From: JABDIP01 sp965237625
GTDB lineage: Bacteria; Pseudomonadota; Alphaproteobacteria; DSM-16000; Inquilinaceae
DNA: 64,000 nucleotides
Direction: 5' to 3'
Assembly (NCBI GenBank): GCA_965237625.1
Contig: CBDEGD010000014.1
Location: 310,001-374,000 of the forward strand
Shown here: positions 51,896 through 61,180 of the stretch, piece by piece
Layout: every line of letters begins with the position of its first letter
Position numbering within the stretch: position 1 is the first letter of the stretch
Made by a program: the position numbers and the translations under genes
The notes under the pieces: model-generated
What the model was told of the DNA's origin: nothing
Seen by the model: the letters and a program-made list of their open reading frames with translations, nothing else
Database searches by the model: none

Positions 51896-53149
51896 TCATC
51901 CCTGATACTCCAAAATGAACAGACCGCCATTGTAGTCGTTGCTGTAGATCAGACCATCGGCGGACACCCAAACGTCACAGGACTGGATAATTCTAGGCCG
52001 GTTCGGGCGGTGGTCGACCAGTCGATTGGGCGCGGGTGGAACGAAAGCGGCGACTTCCTCGGGACGGTAGGCATTGCTTATGTCGAATACACGGATACCG
52101 GCGTTCTGATAGGTCGCAAAGATGGTTTCCGAGCTGACCAGACCATCCGGGCGGTTTTCATAGATATTGTGCGGCCCGAAATGGGCGCCCTTATTCGGAT
52201 AGTCAGCCTCGCCCGGGGTTGGGAATGTCGAGATGCTGATCGGATTTGACGGCTCGCGGATGTCGAACATCCAGATATATTTGATGCCGTCTTCGCACTT
52301 GTCCAACACCGCCTCATCCGCCACGACCAACAACTCACGATCGGGCAGTGGAAGGCAGTTGTGCGTTCCGCCACCATAGGGCGGAGACCAGTTGCGATGA
52401 GTGATGAGACTGGGGGCCGTTCGGTCGGAAACATCCATCATCACCAGCCCCGCATCGCGCCAGGCACCATAGGCGGTATCGCCATGAACGATGGCGTGGT
52501 GCAATCCAGCGCGCCGTTCGCCTTCTTGCGGTACCTCCCCCGCCGCGACATTCATACCGGGCAACCAGTAACGTCCGGCCTCCTTGGGATTGGCCGGATC
52601 GGCCATATCAATGGTCATGAAGATATAATCGGTGAACCCGTCCAAGAGGACCGACGCGTATGCCCAGCGTCCGCCGGTGTACCAAAGACGGTGAATGCCC
52701 CCGCCCTCGACCGGCATGAAGGAGATCTGGCGCGGTTCCGCTGGGTTGGAAATGTCGTACACGCTCATTCCCGCAGTCCAGTCCCGTTCCCGCGCCTGAT
52801 CTGCCGTTCCGACTTTCTTGCCGAGTGACCCCTTGTAGTATTCTGTCTCGTCCTGGAACTCAGCGGCCGCAAACATGTCCTTGGCGTTGATGACCAACAA
52901 AAGATCCTCGTGCGCCTGCAGGTGGATGTTCCAGGTGTTGGTCGGGGCCGGCACATATTTCACCGGTTTGGGATTGCGCGGATCGCGGACGTCGATGACG
53001 CTGAAACCCTTGGAAAACATGTGGCCCGTAATGGCGTAGCCCTTGTTCACCATCAATTGCACGCCATCCGGCCGACCGCCCTGATCGGAATGTCCGATCA
53101 ATTTCATGTTCTTGGCAAAGTCCGGTTCGGGCAAATTCTGACTGGCCAT
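51896..53149 (-). CDS. LVIVD-repeat beta-propeller protein
   Basis: 417 residues with repeated hydrophobic V-x-D-(I/V)-x-(D/N)P motifs: GFSVIDVRDPRNPKPV, GMSVYDISNPAEPRQI, IFMTIDMADPANPKEAG, GLVMMDVSDRTAPSL, IWMFDIREPSNPIS, IRVFDISNAYRPEEVA. This is the LVIVD propeller pattern. No signal peptide is seen. The ATG at 53149 has AGGAG upstream; the longer frame from 53350 has no domain. Less GC-rich than the upstream cluster. Function unknown. Confidence 0.85.
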   Translation of the reverse strand: MASQNLPEPDFAKNMKLIGHSDQGGRPDGVQLMVNKGYAITGHMFSKGFSVIDVRDPRNPKPVKYVPAPTNTWNIHLQAHEDLLLVINAKDMFAAAEFQDETEYYKGSLGKKVGTADQARERDWTAGMSVYDISNPAEPRQISFMPVEGGGIHRLWYTGGRWAYASVLLDGFTDYIFMTIDMADPANPKEAGRYWLPGMNVAAGEVPQEGERRAGLHHAIVHGDTAYGAWRDAGLVMMDVSDRTAPSLITHRNWSPPYGGGTHNCLPLPDRELLVVADEAVLDKCEDGIKYIWMFDIREPSNPISISTFPTPGEADYPNKGAHFGPHNIYENRPDGLVSSETIFATYQNAGIRVFDISNAYRPEEVAAFVPPAPNRLVDHRPNRPRIIQSCDVWVSADGLIYSNDYNGGLFILEYQG

Positions 53150-53318
53150 TGGTGTCACTCCTGACATCGCGGGGCGCAAACCTCGCCCGGTCGAGTATAA
53201 TTCGGATATTGGGCACGCTTGGCGATGCGGTTGTTGCCCATCACCGCTAAGATTTGAGGTTACTGCGGACAAATCCTGTGTATTGAGAGGTCCGCTGCGG
53301 ACATCGTGCTCGATTGGC

Positions 53319-54260
53319 TCATGACGGGGTTCCCAATACGCGTCGCACATTGGTCACGGCGACGTTGCTGATGCGCTTGTTGGCGTCCTGGGTGACGCCG
53401 GCGATATGCGGGGTAAGGATGACGTTATCGATCCCAGCGAACAGCGCGCCGGTCACAGCGTCGATCGGTTCGGTTTCGAGGGTATCGAGTGCTGCGCCGC
53501 CGAGATGGCCGGACTTCAGTGCCGATGCACAGGCTGCTTCATCAACGATGCCGCCGCGCGCGGAATTGATTAATATCGCTCCTCGCTTCATGCGTGCCAA
53601 TTCGGCGGGCCCGATCATGCCGCGCGTTTCGGGCGTCAGCGGACAGTGCAATGTGATGACGTCGGCCTCAGCGATCAGGCTGTCCAGATCGGTGCGTTTG
53701 GCGCCGCTCCATGCAGGAGCAGCTTCGGGCAGCACGGCGTCATAGGCCCTGACCTCCATGCCCATTGCCGTCGCCTTTGCGGCCATAACCTGGCCGATAG
53801 AGCCGAATCCGACGATGCCAAGCGTGCGCCCGGCCAGTTCCACGCCGCTGGCGAAGCGTTGACGGTCCCAAGCGCCGCCGACCACAGCTGCGGTACTGCG
53901 CAACGCTTGGCCGCGCAGCAGAATGAGTGCCGTGGCGATGACATACTCGGCTACCGACGCGGCATTGGCGCCAATGGCCGGGCAGACCTCGATACCGCGC
54001 GATTTGCAGGTTTCAAGATCAATATTGTCGAGACCAACACCGAGGCGGGCAACGACTTTCAATACGGGCGCGGCGGCAAGCAACTCGGCATCGACCTGGG
54101 TGGCGTTGCGCACGATGATGGCGCGGGCCTCGCCGATCTGCTCGATGAGGTCATCACGCTTGTCCCACAGCTCCGCGTCCCAGTGCACGTCATAGTCCGC
54201 CCTAAGCGCGGCAGCGGCGCCCTCGTCCATGAACTCGGGGATCAAAACGTCAGCCATCAT
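53319..54260 (-). CDS. D-isomer-specific 2-hydroxyacid dehydrogenase
   Basis: 313 residues, SerA/GyaR type: cofactor loop GIVGFGSIGQVMAAK, DAVLPE after strand 2 (Asp suggests NAD), the catalytic Arg in INSARGGIVDE, Glu in LETEP and His in LTPHIAGVT. No ACT domain, so probably glyoxylate/hydroxypyruvate-type or a substrate-specific enzyme rather than full PHGDH. It is the first gene upstream of the LVIVD gene in the same direction. Confidence 0.9.
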   Translation of the reverse strand: MMADVLIPEFMDEGAAAALRADYDVHWDAELWDKRDDLIEQIGEARAIIVRNATQVDAELLAAAPVLKVVARLGVGLDNIDLETCKSRGIEVCPAIGANAASVAEYVIATALILLRGQALRSTAAVVGGAWDRQRFASGVELAGRTLGIVGFGSIGQVMAAKATAMGMEVRAYDAVLPEAAPAWSGAKRTDLDSLIAEADVITLHCPLTPETRGMIGPAELARMKRGAILINSARGGIVDEAACASALKSGHLGGAALDTLETEPIDAVTGALFAGIDNVILTPHIAGVTQDANKRISNVAVTNVRRVLGTPS

Positions 54261-54379
54261 GCTCCACTTTCAGGGGTTTGAAGTCCAACGGAACGAATAC
54301 TTGCACCAAGCGACTGAACCGGTTTTGACCACCTCAATCCAGTGTCACCGTCAGCTTCACGCTGCCGCGACAGACTTCA

Positions 54380-55102
54380 TCACAGATCCTTTCGCTCTTT
54401 GTTGTAGGGGTGATCTGGGTTGTAGCCATGGGCCGCGCGATAACCATCGTATCGTAGCCCTTTGTACTCCAGGACAATGCACAGCACGAGGATGGCCAGC
54501 CCGCTGATCAGAATGACGCCCGTCAGCACAGGCATTGGAAATTGCATCAAGCCGGAGGCCACCGCGCCGACGGCGAAAAAGCAGGCGAAATAGCCCGCGA
54601 TCTTGTGATACGCCTCGAACCGCCGCCTTCGCGGGGTCATGTTGAAGTGATCGCCACGCCATGTCGAGGGATCGTCCGGATCGGCGTTGTGATCGAATCT
54701 TCCGCTGTGAGTCCCTCTGAGCCAGCCCGAAATAACCTGCAGACAACCCAAGGTTATCGTCGTGATGCCAAACACCGAATGCACGGAGCCACTGAAGCCT
54801 TTGCTGACGATCAATGCCACAGCCAAGCCCAAAAGTGACAGGCCGATCGCCAGGAAAAGCCCGTATTTATGAACGTTGAACCACCACCAGACCATGTTTT
54901 TGAGACTGACCTGTTGAATGATTCCATCGAGCGTAGGTTTCGGTTTGCCGAACCTGATCGTGATAATGCAGAGCGGAACCAGTACAAACCAGATCCCAAC
55001 CATCAGGATGGCATGGTAATCCCAGTGAATTTCGAACGTTTCCCCCAGAAAATCGAGATGCACTTCCGTCGGAATATGGGATTGATTCTCGTTCATCGTC
55101 AT
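54380..55102 (-). CDS. Cytochrome b561-domain membrane protein
   Basis: 240 residues with five or six membrane helices and the b561 His pattern: HWDYHAILMVGIWFVLVPLCI, FNVHKYGLFLAIGLSLLGLAVAL, HSVFGITTITLGCLQVISG and YHKIAGYFACFFAVGAVASG. The WDYH, HKYG, HSVFG and HK histidines fit ligation of two haems b. Such proteins carry electrons across the membrane (ferric or ascorbate-type reductases). No DOMON domain is attached. The C terminus is cytoplasmic and charged. Start at 55102 has no strong ribosome-binding site; ATG at 55096 is an alternative. Confidence 0.82.
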   Translation of the reverse strand: MTMNENQSHIPTEVHLDFLGETFEIHWDYHAILMVGIWFVLVPLCIITIRFGKPKPTLDGIIQQVSLKNMVWWWFNVHKYGLFLAIGLSLLGLAVALIVSKGFSGSVHSVFGITTITLGCLQVISGWLRGTHSGRFDHNADPDDPSTWRGDHFNMTPRRRRFEAYHKIAGYFACFFAVGAVASGLMQFPMPVLTGVILISGLAILVLCIVLEYKGLRYDGYRAAHGYNPDHPYNKERKDL

Positions 55103-55196
55103 CCAATCCGTGCGGCGCAGATCAGGCCGACGCGGCCATTTCGATTATCTGCAATCGTTCAAGTCGGAGGAGGGGCGCGCTATGTGCAGTGAAAAG

Positions 55197-55502
55197 CTAT
55201 TCGCCTTGGGAGTGTCCGTGGTCAAAGTTTTCGGGACCCACGAGCATTTGATCTAAGAGATCTTCCAACCCATTTGTATTAGCTTCATGCATCGACTTCG
55301 ACGTGTTGGCGTCGGCGCATCTCGATAGTATTTTTCTGATCTCATTTCTCCTATCTAGGATGCGTTGACCGCGTCCAAGGTAGACGTCAGCCGACGTGAG
55401 GTCGTCCGGGATCTCGTGATAATGACCTGCCCACAGCCAGTGGTCCGGTTGGAATGTTAGTGCAGCGTTGGCCGCATGGCTAGGCCGAGCGGGGGCCATC
55501 AC
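55197..55502 (-). CDS. Hypothetical protein, possibly a truncated gene
   Basis: 101 residues: a WLWAGHYHEIPDDLTSADVYLGRGQRILDRR core, then a low-complexity polar C terminus rich in His and Asn. No family recognised. Base composition is clearly lower in GC than average. Its 5' side runs into IS-derived sequence (55503-55730), so it may be the 3' part of a longer gene. It lies 94 bp upstream of the cytochrome b561 gene. Confidence 0.45.
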   Translation of the reverse strand: MMAPARPSHAANAALTFQPDHWLWAGHYHEIPDDLTSADVYLGRGQRILDRRNEIRKILSRCADANTSKSMHEANTNGLEDLLDQMLVGPENFDHGHSQGE

Positions 55503-55569
55503 AGCCGCTCCTACGAGTGCCGACGGCCACGCGCTGTCCGACGTTTGGCTGCCTTAGCAGGGCGGGCGA

Positions 55570-55724
55570 CGTCACGGTTTTCGAATTCTCTGTTCCGCTG
55601 AATGAATTCCCTGTTCCCATTAAAGATTTCCCTGATCTCTTGGACTGCACCCCCTGTTTGAGACAGTAAACTAGCGACAGTTGGTGTTGAGCACCGTTGC
55701 CTGCCGGTTGGCGAGCGGCGCCGG
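55570..55724. mobile_element. IS remnants: solo IS3-family end and A/T-rich direct repeats
   Basis: From 55641 to about 55724 the sequence repeats the left end of the IS3 element at 4165 (TGGACTGCACCCC, GAGACAGTAAACTAG, CAGTTGGTGTTGAGCACCG, TTGCCTGCCGGTTGGCG) with few mismatches. No right end or transposase is present. At 55577-55640 a motif of the type GAATTCYCTGTTCC occurs three times with decay, as seen at the ends of some rhizobial IS elements. The IS part stops 7 bp before the stop of the ABC ATPase gene. Confidence 0.75.
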
Positions 55725-55730
55725 GGCCGG

Positions 55731-56807
55731 TCACTCCAGGCGCAATCCGGTTGCGGGATCGAAGATGTGGCTGGTTCCCTCCTTGATGCCGAGGGAGAGA
55801 ACGGCGCCGGGTTGAGCATCGATCCGCTCGCGCAGCAGGACAATAATTGGATCGCCCCCGAAATCGGCAACGATATGGGTCTCCGAGCCGGTCGGCTCCA
55901 GTACGGAGATGGTGGCGTCGATTCCGTCCCCCGCCGGTGCCACGAAAAGATGCTCGGGGCGGAGTCCGTAAATGACCTCCTGGTCCAGCCGGTTCGATGC
56001 AACGGTTTGGTCGACTGGCAGGCGTTGCCCGCCGGCGCCGGTGAAACAGCATTCATCCGCGCCCCGGGTAATCCGCCCCTTGATGAAATTCATCGCCGGC
56101 GATCCGATGAAGCTCGCCACGAAGATGTTCCTGGGCCGGTCGTAGATCTCCAGCGGCGCGCCGGTCTGCTCAACCAGCCCATCGCGCATGACGACAACCT
56201 GATCGGCCATGGTCATCGCTTCGATCTGGTCATGGGTAACGTAGATCGTCGTCGTCCTCAGGCGCTGGTGCAGGGCTTTCAGCTCGCCGCGCATCTGAAC
56301 CCGCAGCTTCGCATCGAGGTTCGACAGCGGTTCGTCGAACAGGAACACCCGTGGGCTGCGCACCATGGCGCGTCCCATGGCGACCCGTTGCCGTTGTCCG
56401 CCCGAAAGCTGTTTGGGGTAGCGCTGAAGGTAGTCCTTCAGGCCCAGGATGCCGGCGGCATCCGCCACGCGCCGGTCGGTCTCTTCTTTCGGTTTGCGGG
56501 CCAGCCGCAGGGAGAAACCCATATTCTCGGCGACCGTCATATGGGGATAGAGAGCGTAGTTCTGGAAAACCATCGCGATATCGCGATGCTTGGGCTCGAC
56601 GTCGTTGATGACCTGGCCGTCTATGCTGATCGTCCCGCTGGTGATCTCCTCCAGCCCGGCGATCATCCGCAAGAGGGTCGACTTGCCGCACCCGGACGGG
56701 CCGACAAGGACGACGAAGGCGCCGTCGGGAACCGTGACCGAGACGCCGTGGACCGTCTCGATCTTGCCGTAGGACTTGCGGACATTGTCTGTCAGGACTG
56801 TTGCCAT
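55731..56807 (-). CDS. Sugar ABC transporter ATP-binding protein (UgpC/MsmK type)
   Basis: 358 residues. Walker A GPSGCGKST, Q-loop VFQNYALYPHMTV, signature LSGGQRQRVA, Walker B VFLFDEPLSNLD, and the H-loop THDQ. The C-terminal TOBE/regulatory domain runs from about 240 (VIYGLRPEHLFVA). It energises the importer of the permeases and SBP encoded upstream. The ATG at 56807 starts the domain; the longer frame overlaps the AGE-family gene. Last gene of the operon, next to the IS remnant. Confidence 0.93.
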   Translation of the reverse strand: MATVLTDNVRKSYGKIETVHGVSVTVPDGAFVVLVGPSGCGKSTLLRMIAGLEEITSGTISIDGQVINDVEPKHRDIAMVFQNYALYPHMTVAENMGFSLRLARKPKEETDRRVADAAGILGLKDYLQRYPKQLSGGQRQRVAMGRAMVRSPRVFLFDEPLSNLDAKLRVQMRGELKALHQRLRTTTIYVTHDQIEAMTMADQVVVMRDGLVEQTGAPLEIYDRPRNIFVASFIGSPAMNFIKGRITRGADECCFTGAGGQRLPVDQTVASNRLDQEVIYGLRPEHLFVAPAGDGIDATISVLEPTGSETHIVADFGGDPIIVLLRERIDAQPGAVLSLGIKEGTSHIFDPATGLRLE

Positions 56808-56826
56808 CTTTGAACCAGACCGTTCT

Positions 56827-58062
56827 TCAGGACGATGCGGGGAAGGCTGCCGATTGCCGGTCCGCCACCTCGATCGCGGCGAGCAGGCTGAGGCCGGTGT
56901 GATAGCCAGGGTCGAGATCGGGGGTCGCCGGCACATAGTCGACCGCGCCCTCTTCGGACATTGTCTGATAGGCGATCGGCGGTTCGGTACGCCAGAAACG
57001 GTCGAAAAACGCATCGTGCGCTGGCGCCCAGACCTGCTGCATGGCGGCCGAGCCGGTTCTTTCATAACCCAGCGCCGCCGCGCGGATGGTTTCCGGCAGG
57101 GACCACCACGGGCACCGGAGATCGACCGGCTTCAGGGTCCGCACGTTGACCGTCAGGCAGAGGCCCGGTCCTTTGAATCCGGCCTGGAACGCCGTTTCGA
57201 CGATCCCGCACATTCTGGCTGCAAGCGCGTCGGATATCCTTCCGCCCAGCGCGTCCAGGACGAAGCCCGCGAATTCGATGCCGTGGCCGATATTGCACAG
57301 ATCGCCGCCCGGCGTGTCTGCGAGAAGCCCGCTTTCCTTGTCGAAATACCGTTCCAGGACGAAATCGATGAAACGCGTGGAGAAGCTTTCGCGTTCATGC
57401 AGCCCAAGCCGGTGGAGCAGGGCGGCGGCGCCCAGAACGATCATCCGGGGTCCGTAATCGTCCGGTTGGGTGGCGAGGACTTGGCTGTCTACGTGGCCTG
57501 CCTCTGAGATGACGAAGCGCCGGTCTTCGATCGCCTCGACGATGTCGTCGAGAAGGCCGAGATGCCGGGGCAGGTCTTCGGGCGCATAGCGCGCGGCCGC
57601 GGCGATCAGCCCCTTGGCGACGAAGGCATCGGAATAAGTCCTAAGTCCGGTCTCGCGGTTTTGCGGCGAAGGAACCGCAGCTGCGCCGGAGCACACGGGC
57701 TGGAACGAGGCGTCATAACAGAACGAGGCATGGCGGTGCTGCTGGAAGAGGGTATCGAGCGCGGGATAGAGGGTCTTGGCCTTGTCGTCGAGCCTGCGAG
57801 CGAGGGCCGGGTCCGTCCGTTCGAAATATGCCGCGTGGGTCGCCAGCGCCTCCAATCCACGGCCCTGTATCCAGCCGTAAAGGTATGAGGGGCCGCGCAG
57901 GCCGTCTTCGTCGGTGTAGTCGCGCAGGGTGATGCTGTTCTGCTTGGTGTCGATGAAGGGGCTGTCCGGCGCCATGCGGTCCAGAAGCCAGAGCAACGTC
58001 CTCCGGTTTGCATCGACGTAGTCCGCTCGAACGGTCTGCGGGTAGTGGCAGGGCGCACTCAT
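56827..58062 (-). CDS. AGE-family (N-acylglucosamine 2-epimerase-like) epimerase/isomerase
   Basis: 411 residues, an alpha6/alpha6-barrel by pattern: repeated helical hairpins with YTDEDGLRGPSYLYGWIQGRGLEAL, GLRTYSDAFVAKGLIAAAARY, GPRMIVLGAAALLHRLG, CNIGHGIEFAGFVLDALGG (His of the family), CPWWSLPETIRAAALGYE and DPGYHTGLSLLAAIE. The usual catalytic His near the end of the barrel is present. Within this operon it probably isomerises an N-acylated amino sugar (GlcNAc/ManNAc type). Start overlaps the upstream permease by ATGA. Confidence 0.75.
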   Translation of the reverse strand: MSAPCHYPQTVRADYVDANRRTLLWLLDRMAPDSPFIDTKQNSITLRDYTDEDGLRGPSYLYGWIQGRGLEALATHAAYFERTDPALARRLDDKAKTLYPALDTLFQQHRHASFCYDASFQPVCSGAAAVPSPQNRETGLRTYSDAFVAKGLIAAAARYAPEDLPRHLGLLDDIVEAIEDRRFVISEAGHVDSQVLATQPDDYGPRMIVLGAAALLHRLGLHERESFSTRFIDFVLERYFDKESGLLADTPGGDLCNIGHGIEFAGFVLDALGGRISDALAARMCGIVETAFQAGFKGPGLCLTVNVRTLKPVDLRCPWWSLPETIRAAALGYERTGSAAMQQVWAPAHDAFFDRFWRTEPPIAYQTMSEEGAVDYVPATPDLDPGYHTGLSLLAAIEVADRQSAAFPASS

Positions 58063-58934
58063 TCCTTCAGCCCGCCGCTGGCGATGCCTTCCACGAAACT
58101 CTTCCTCAGCAGCACGAAGAGCGTTACCGAAGGCACCAGGACCAGCGCGGAGGCGGCGCTCAACCGCCCGAGATCGACGGTGTAGCCGGTCTGGAAGAGC
58201 GCGAGGCCTACCTCGACCGTGTAGGAATCGCGGGACGTCGCGACGATCAACGGCCATGCAAAGGCGGTCCAGGCCTGAAAGAAGGCGAGAACGGCGAGCG
58301 CTCCCAGGGCGCCGCGCAGCAGCGGCAGCACGATCCGGAAGAAAATCCAGATCTCGCCGGCGCCGTCGATCCGCGCCGCCTCCAGAAGTTCGTCGGGGAT
58401 CGAATGGATGACGTTCTGGCGGATCAAAAAAATCCCGAAGCTCATCACCAGATAACCGATCAGCAGGCCGGTGGTCGAATTGAGCAGGCCGAGGCTCTGC
58501 ACCTGGAAATACAGCGGGATCATATAGACCTCGAACGGCACGATCGCCGTCGCCAGGATCAAGGCGAAAATGACATTCAGGGTGCGAAAGCGGAATTTGC
58601 CAAGAATGTAACCGGCGATCGCCGAGGTGATGACGATGGCGATGGTCGACAGAACGGCGAAGACAACGCTGTTGGCAACCCAGCGCAAGAGCGGCGTGTC
58701 CAATAGGACCGATGAGATGTTCTCCAGCGTCGGCGCGTCGGGAATGACCGTCGGCGGCCAGGATAACAACTCCTGCGGCGATTTGAACGCGTTGGAGACC
58801 AGCAGGATGAGCGGCAGGATCATGAAAAGGCTGAAGATCAGCAGGAAGGCGTCGATCAGCGCATTGCTCAGCCGCGTGCTGCTAATGCCGGATGCGCGGG
58901 GCTTGCTCTCGGAAAATCCGGCCGGGCGGCTCAT
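58059..58934 (-). CDS. Sugar ABC transporter permease (MalG/UgpE type)
   Basis: 291 residues, six membrane helices, with the inner-membrane EAA loop EAARIDGAGEIWIFFRIVLPLLRGAL contacting the ATPase. Starts with a polar tail (SRPAGFSESKPRASG). Overlaps the upstream permease by ATGA (58931-58934). Confidence 0.92.
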   Translation of the reverse strand: MSRPAGFSESKPRASGISSTRLSNALIDAFLLIFSLFMILPLILLVSNAFKSPQELLSWPPTVIPDAPTLENISSVLLDTPLLRWVANSVVFAVLSTIAIVITSAIAGYILGKFRFRTLNVIFALILATAIVPFEVYMIPLYFQVQSLGLLNSTTGLLIGYLVMSFGIFLIRQNVIHSIPDELLEAARIDGAGEIWIFFRIVLPLLRGALGALAVLAFFQAWTAFAWPLIVATSRDSYTVEVGLALFQTGYTVDLGRLSAASALVLVPSVTLFVLLRKSFVEGIASGGLKE

Positions 58935-59821
58935 GCCTTGCCGCCCTTTTCGCGCAGCAGGGAGAACTGGATCAGGGTCAAAACCAGGACGATGACCAAA
59001 AGGACCACAGCCTCGGACGCGGCATAGCCGACACGGTAGTTCCGGAAGCTGTTCTCGATCATGTCCAGGACCAGCACCCGCACCTGGCGGCCAGGAGCGC
59101 CCTGGGAATCCGAAGCGAGGACATAGGCCTGGGCGTAGACGTTGAAGCCGGAGACCAGAGTCACGACGGACACGTAGAGCGTGATCGGCTTGAGAAGCGG
59201 GATCGACAGGAACCAGAACGACTGAACGCCCGACGCACCGTCCAGCTTGGCCGCCTCATAGAGGGAGTGCGGAAGGTTCTTGAACCCGACGATGTAGATC
59301 AGGACCGCGTATCCCAGCGCCTGCCAGGAACACAGGATGATGATCGAGACCACCGACAGGGCCGGGTCGAAAAGCCACGACAGGGGCTCGAAGCCGAACC
59401 AGACGATGACGGCGTTCAGCGGGCCGAGCTTGGCATCGAAAATCCATTTCCACGCCATCGCCGCCGGTACCAGAGAAACCACGTGCGGGATGAAAATCGC
59501 CGTTTCATAGAAGCCGGAAAAGCGCGACCGGGTGCGGTGGTAGATCAACGCCGCCAAGACCAGCGACAGGGGAATGGTGATCGCCAGAACTCCGAAAGCG
59601 ATGATCGCGGTATTCATCAGGGCGTCCTGAAACAAATCGTCGCCCATCAACTCATAGAAGTTCTCCAGCCCTATGAAGGGCTTGTTCTTCGAAATGATGT
59701 CCCATTTGTGCAGGCTAAGCCGCAGGATTTCGGCAATCGGGCCGATCCGGACCCAGCCGTAGATGGCCAAGACCGGAAGGATCGCCGCGATGGCGAACAG
59801 GAACTTTCTGCGCTTGAGCAA
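58931..59821 (-). CDS. Sugar ABC transporter permease (MalF/UgpA type)
   Basis: 296 residues, six membrane helices, and the EAA loop YEAAKLDGASGVQSFWFLSIPLLKP. Pairs with the permease encoded 4 bp downstream. Preceded by an 11-bp perfect GC hairpin after the SBP gene. Confidence 0.92.
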   Translation of the reverse strand: MLKRRKFLFAIAAILPVLAIYGWVRIGPIAEILRLSLHKWDIISKNKPFIGLENFYELMGDDLFQDALMNTAIIAFGVLAITIPLSLVLAALIYHRTRSRFSGFYETAIFIPHVVSLVPAAMAWKWIFDAKLGPLNAVIVWFGFEPLSWLFDPALSVVSIIILCSWQALGYAVLIYIVGFKNLPHSLYEAAKLDGASGVQSFWFLSIPLLKPITLYVSVVTLVSGFNVYAQAYVLASDSQGAPGRQVRVLVLDMIENSFRNYRVGYAASEAVVLLVIVLVLTLIQFSLLREKGGKA

Positions 59822-59845
59822 TTGTCGGTCTTCTGTCGAAGGGCG

Positions 59846-59870
59846 CCGGGAGCGGGCAGCCCGCTCCCGG
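59846..59870 (-). terminator. GC hairpin between sugar SBP and permease genes
   Basis: CCGGGAGCGGG (59846-59856) pairs perfectly with CCCGCTCCCGG (59860-59870) over a 3-nt loop. No T-tract follows on the minus strand, so it should act mainly to protect the SBP message or limit polarity. It is 8 bp after the SBP stop. Confidence 0.7.
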
Positions 59871-59878
59871 TGATGAGA

Positions 59879-61180
59879 CTACTCGGCCAAGAGCCCCTCG
59901 CGCTCGAGGATCTTGTTCACGTCCTCTTCCACATCCGCCAACACCGCATCGATCGCCGCGCTGTCGCCGGCAAGATCCGCATCGGCGAAGGAATCGGTCA
60001 GGGAGGCCGCCACCCGCGTCAGGATCTCCTCGATCGGCCCGATGGAGGGCAGGGTGAAGAACTCATAGCCCTCGGGATAGTCGACGAAGGCTCCGAAGGC
60101 GGGCTGTTTGCCGGTCACCGGGGAGTAGTCGACACCGTTGCGGTTGGGCAGCCAGCCGACATTGTCCAGCAGCCACACCAGGTTTTCCGGCTTGTTGGTG
60201 GCCAGGGCGAAGGTCCAGGCCGCGTCGGCCTCGTCGCCTTCCGCGCTGACATAGAGGTTGGCGGGTAGCGCGATCGATCCCACGGGAAGCGGGGCGGTGG
60301 CATAGTTCAGGTTGGGCGCCTTGGCGGCAATGTCGCCGATGACCCAGGATTCGCGGATGAACATGGCCGTCTGCTCGCGCTCGAAGGCCTCCGCATCGGC
60401 GGGCATCTCCACCGTCACGTTCTTCAGCGCGTGGACGTTTTCAATATATTGCGTAAACGCATTGTGGCCGGCCTCATTGGCGATACTCGCCCGCCATTTC
60501 CCGCCCTCGCCCTCTTCAAGCAGATTGCCGCCATACTGGAACATGTTGATCCAGAATTTCTCGGCGATGCCCTGGCCGCCGCCGGAGAGCCGCAGGCTCC
60601 AGCCCGAGACGGTCGGATTGCCATTGGCATCGCGCTCGGTCAGCTTGCTGGCGTAGTCGGTGTATTCCTCCATGGTGGTCGGAGGCCCGCTCAGCCCGGC
60701 CTTCTCGAACATGTCGATATTGTAGAACAGGGCGCCCTGGCCGCGGAAAAGCGGAACGCCGTATACCGACCCGCCGATGCTGGCGGCGTCGATGAAAAAC
60801 GGTCCATAATTCGCGGGATCGCTGACGAAGCCGGCGACATTCGCCGGAGCCTGCGTCAGCAGATCGTTTTCCAGATACCGCGTCGCCGTCGATTTCGGCA
60901 GTTCGACGACAACCGCGCCGGCGGAACCGGAGCTCAATCCCAGCGCGACGCGCCTTTCATGTTCGCGCAGGGGGATCGCCTCGACCGTCACGGTGATGCC
61001 CGGGTGGTCGCTGCGCATTCCCTCGGCGACATGTTCGTAGAAGGCCGCCAATTCGGGGTAGCCGCTCCACACCTTGACGTCCTGAGCGGACGCGACGGCG
61101 GTGCCCGTCAGGATGCTCACGCTCGTCGCGGCCACGGTCAGCGCGATCCGCCTGGGGTTCCATAAAGATTGTCTCGGCAT
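59879..61180 (-). CDS. Sugar ABC transporter extracellular solute-binding protein
   Basis: 433 residues, family 1 SBP. Sec signal (PRRIALTVAATSVSILTGTAVASAQ), then VKVWSGYPELAAFYEHVAEGMRSDHPGITVTVEAIP, DLLTQAPANVAGFV, GGSVYGVPLFRGQGALFYNIDMFEKAG, and AMFIRESWVIGDIAAKAPNLNYATAPLPVG, which follows the maltose-binding-protein plan. The ATG at 61180 has GGGAGGAACC. Ligand likely an amino sugar or its conjugate, inferred from the neighbouring NagA. Confidence 0.92.
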   Translation of the reverse strand: MPRQSLWNPRRIALTVAATSVSILTGTAVASAQDVKVWSGYPELAAFYEHVAEGMRSDHPGITVTVEAIPLREHERRVALGLSSGSAGAVVVELPKSTATRYLENDLLTQAPANVAGFVSDPANYGPFFIDAASIGGSVYGVPLFRGQGALFYNIDMFEKAGLSGPPTTMEEYTDYASKLTERDANGNPTVSGWSLRLSGGGQGIAEKFWINMFQYGGNLLEEGEGGKWRASIANEAGHNAFTQYIENVHALKNVTVEMPADAEAFEREQTAMFIRESWVIGDIAAKAPNLNYATAPLPVGSIALPANLYVSAEGDEADAAWTFALATNKPENLVWLLDNVGWLPNRNGVDYSPVTGKQPAFGAFVDYPEGYEFFTLPSIGPIEEILTRVAASLTDSFADADLAGDSAAIDAVLADVEEDVNKILEREGLLAE

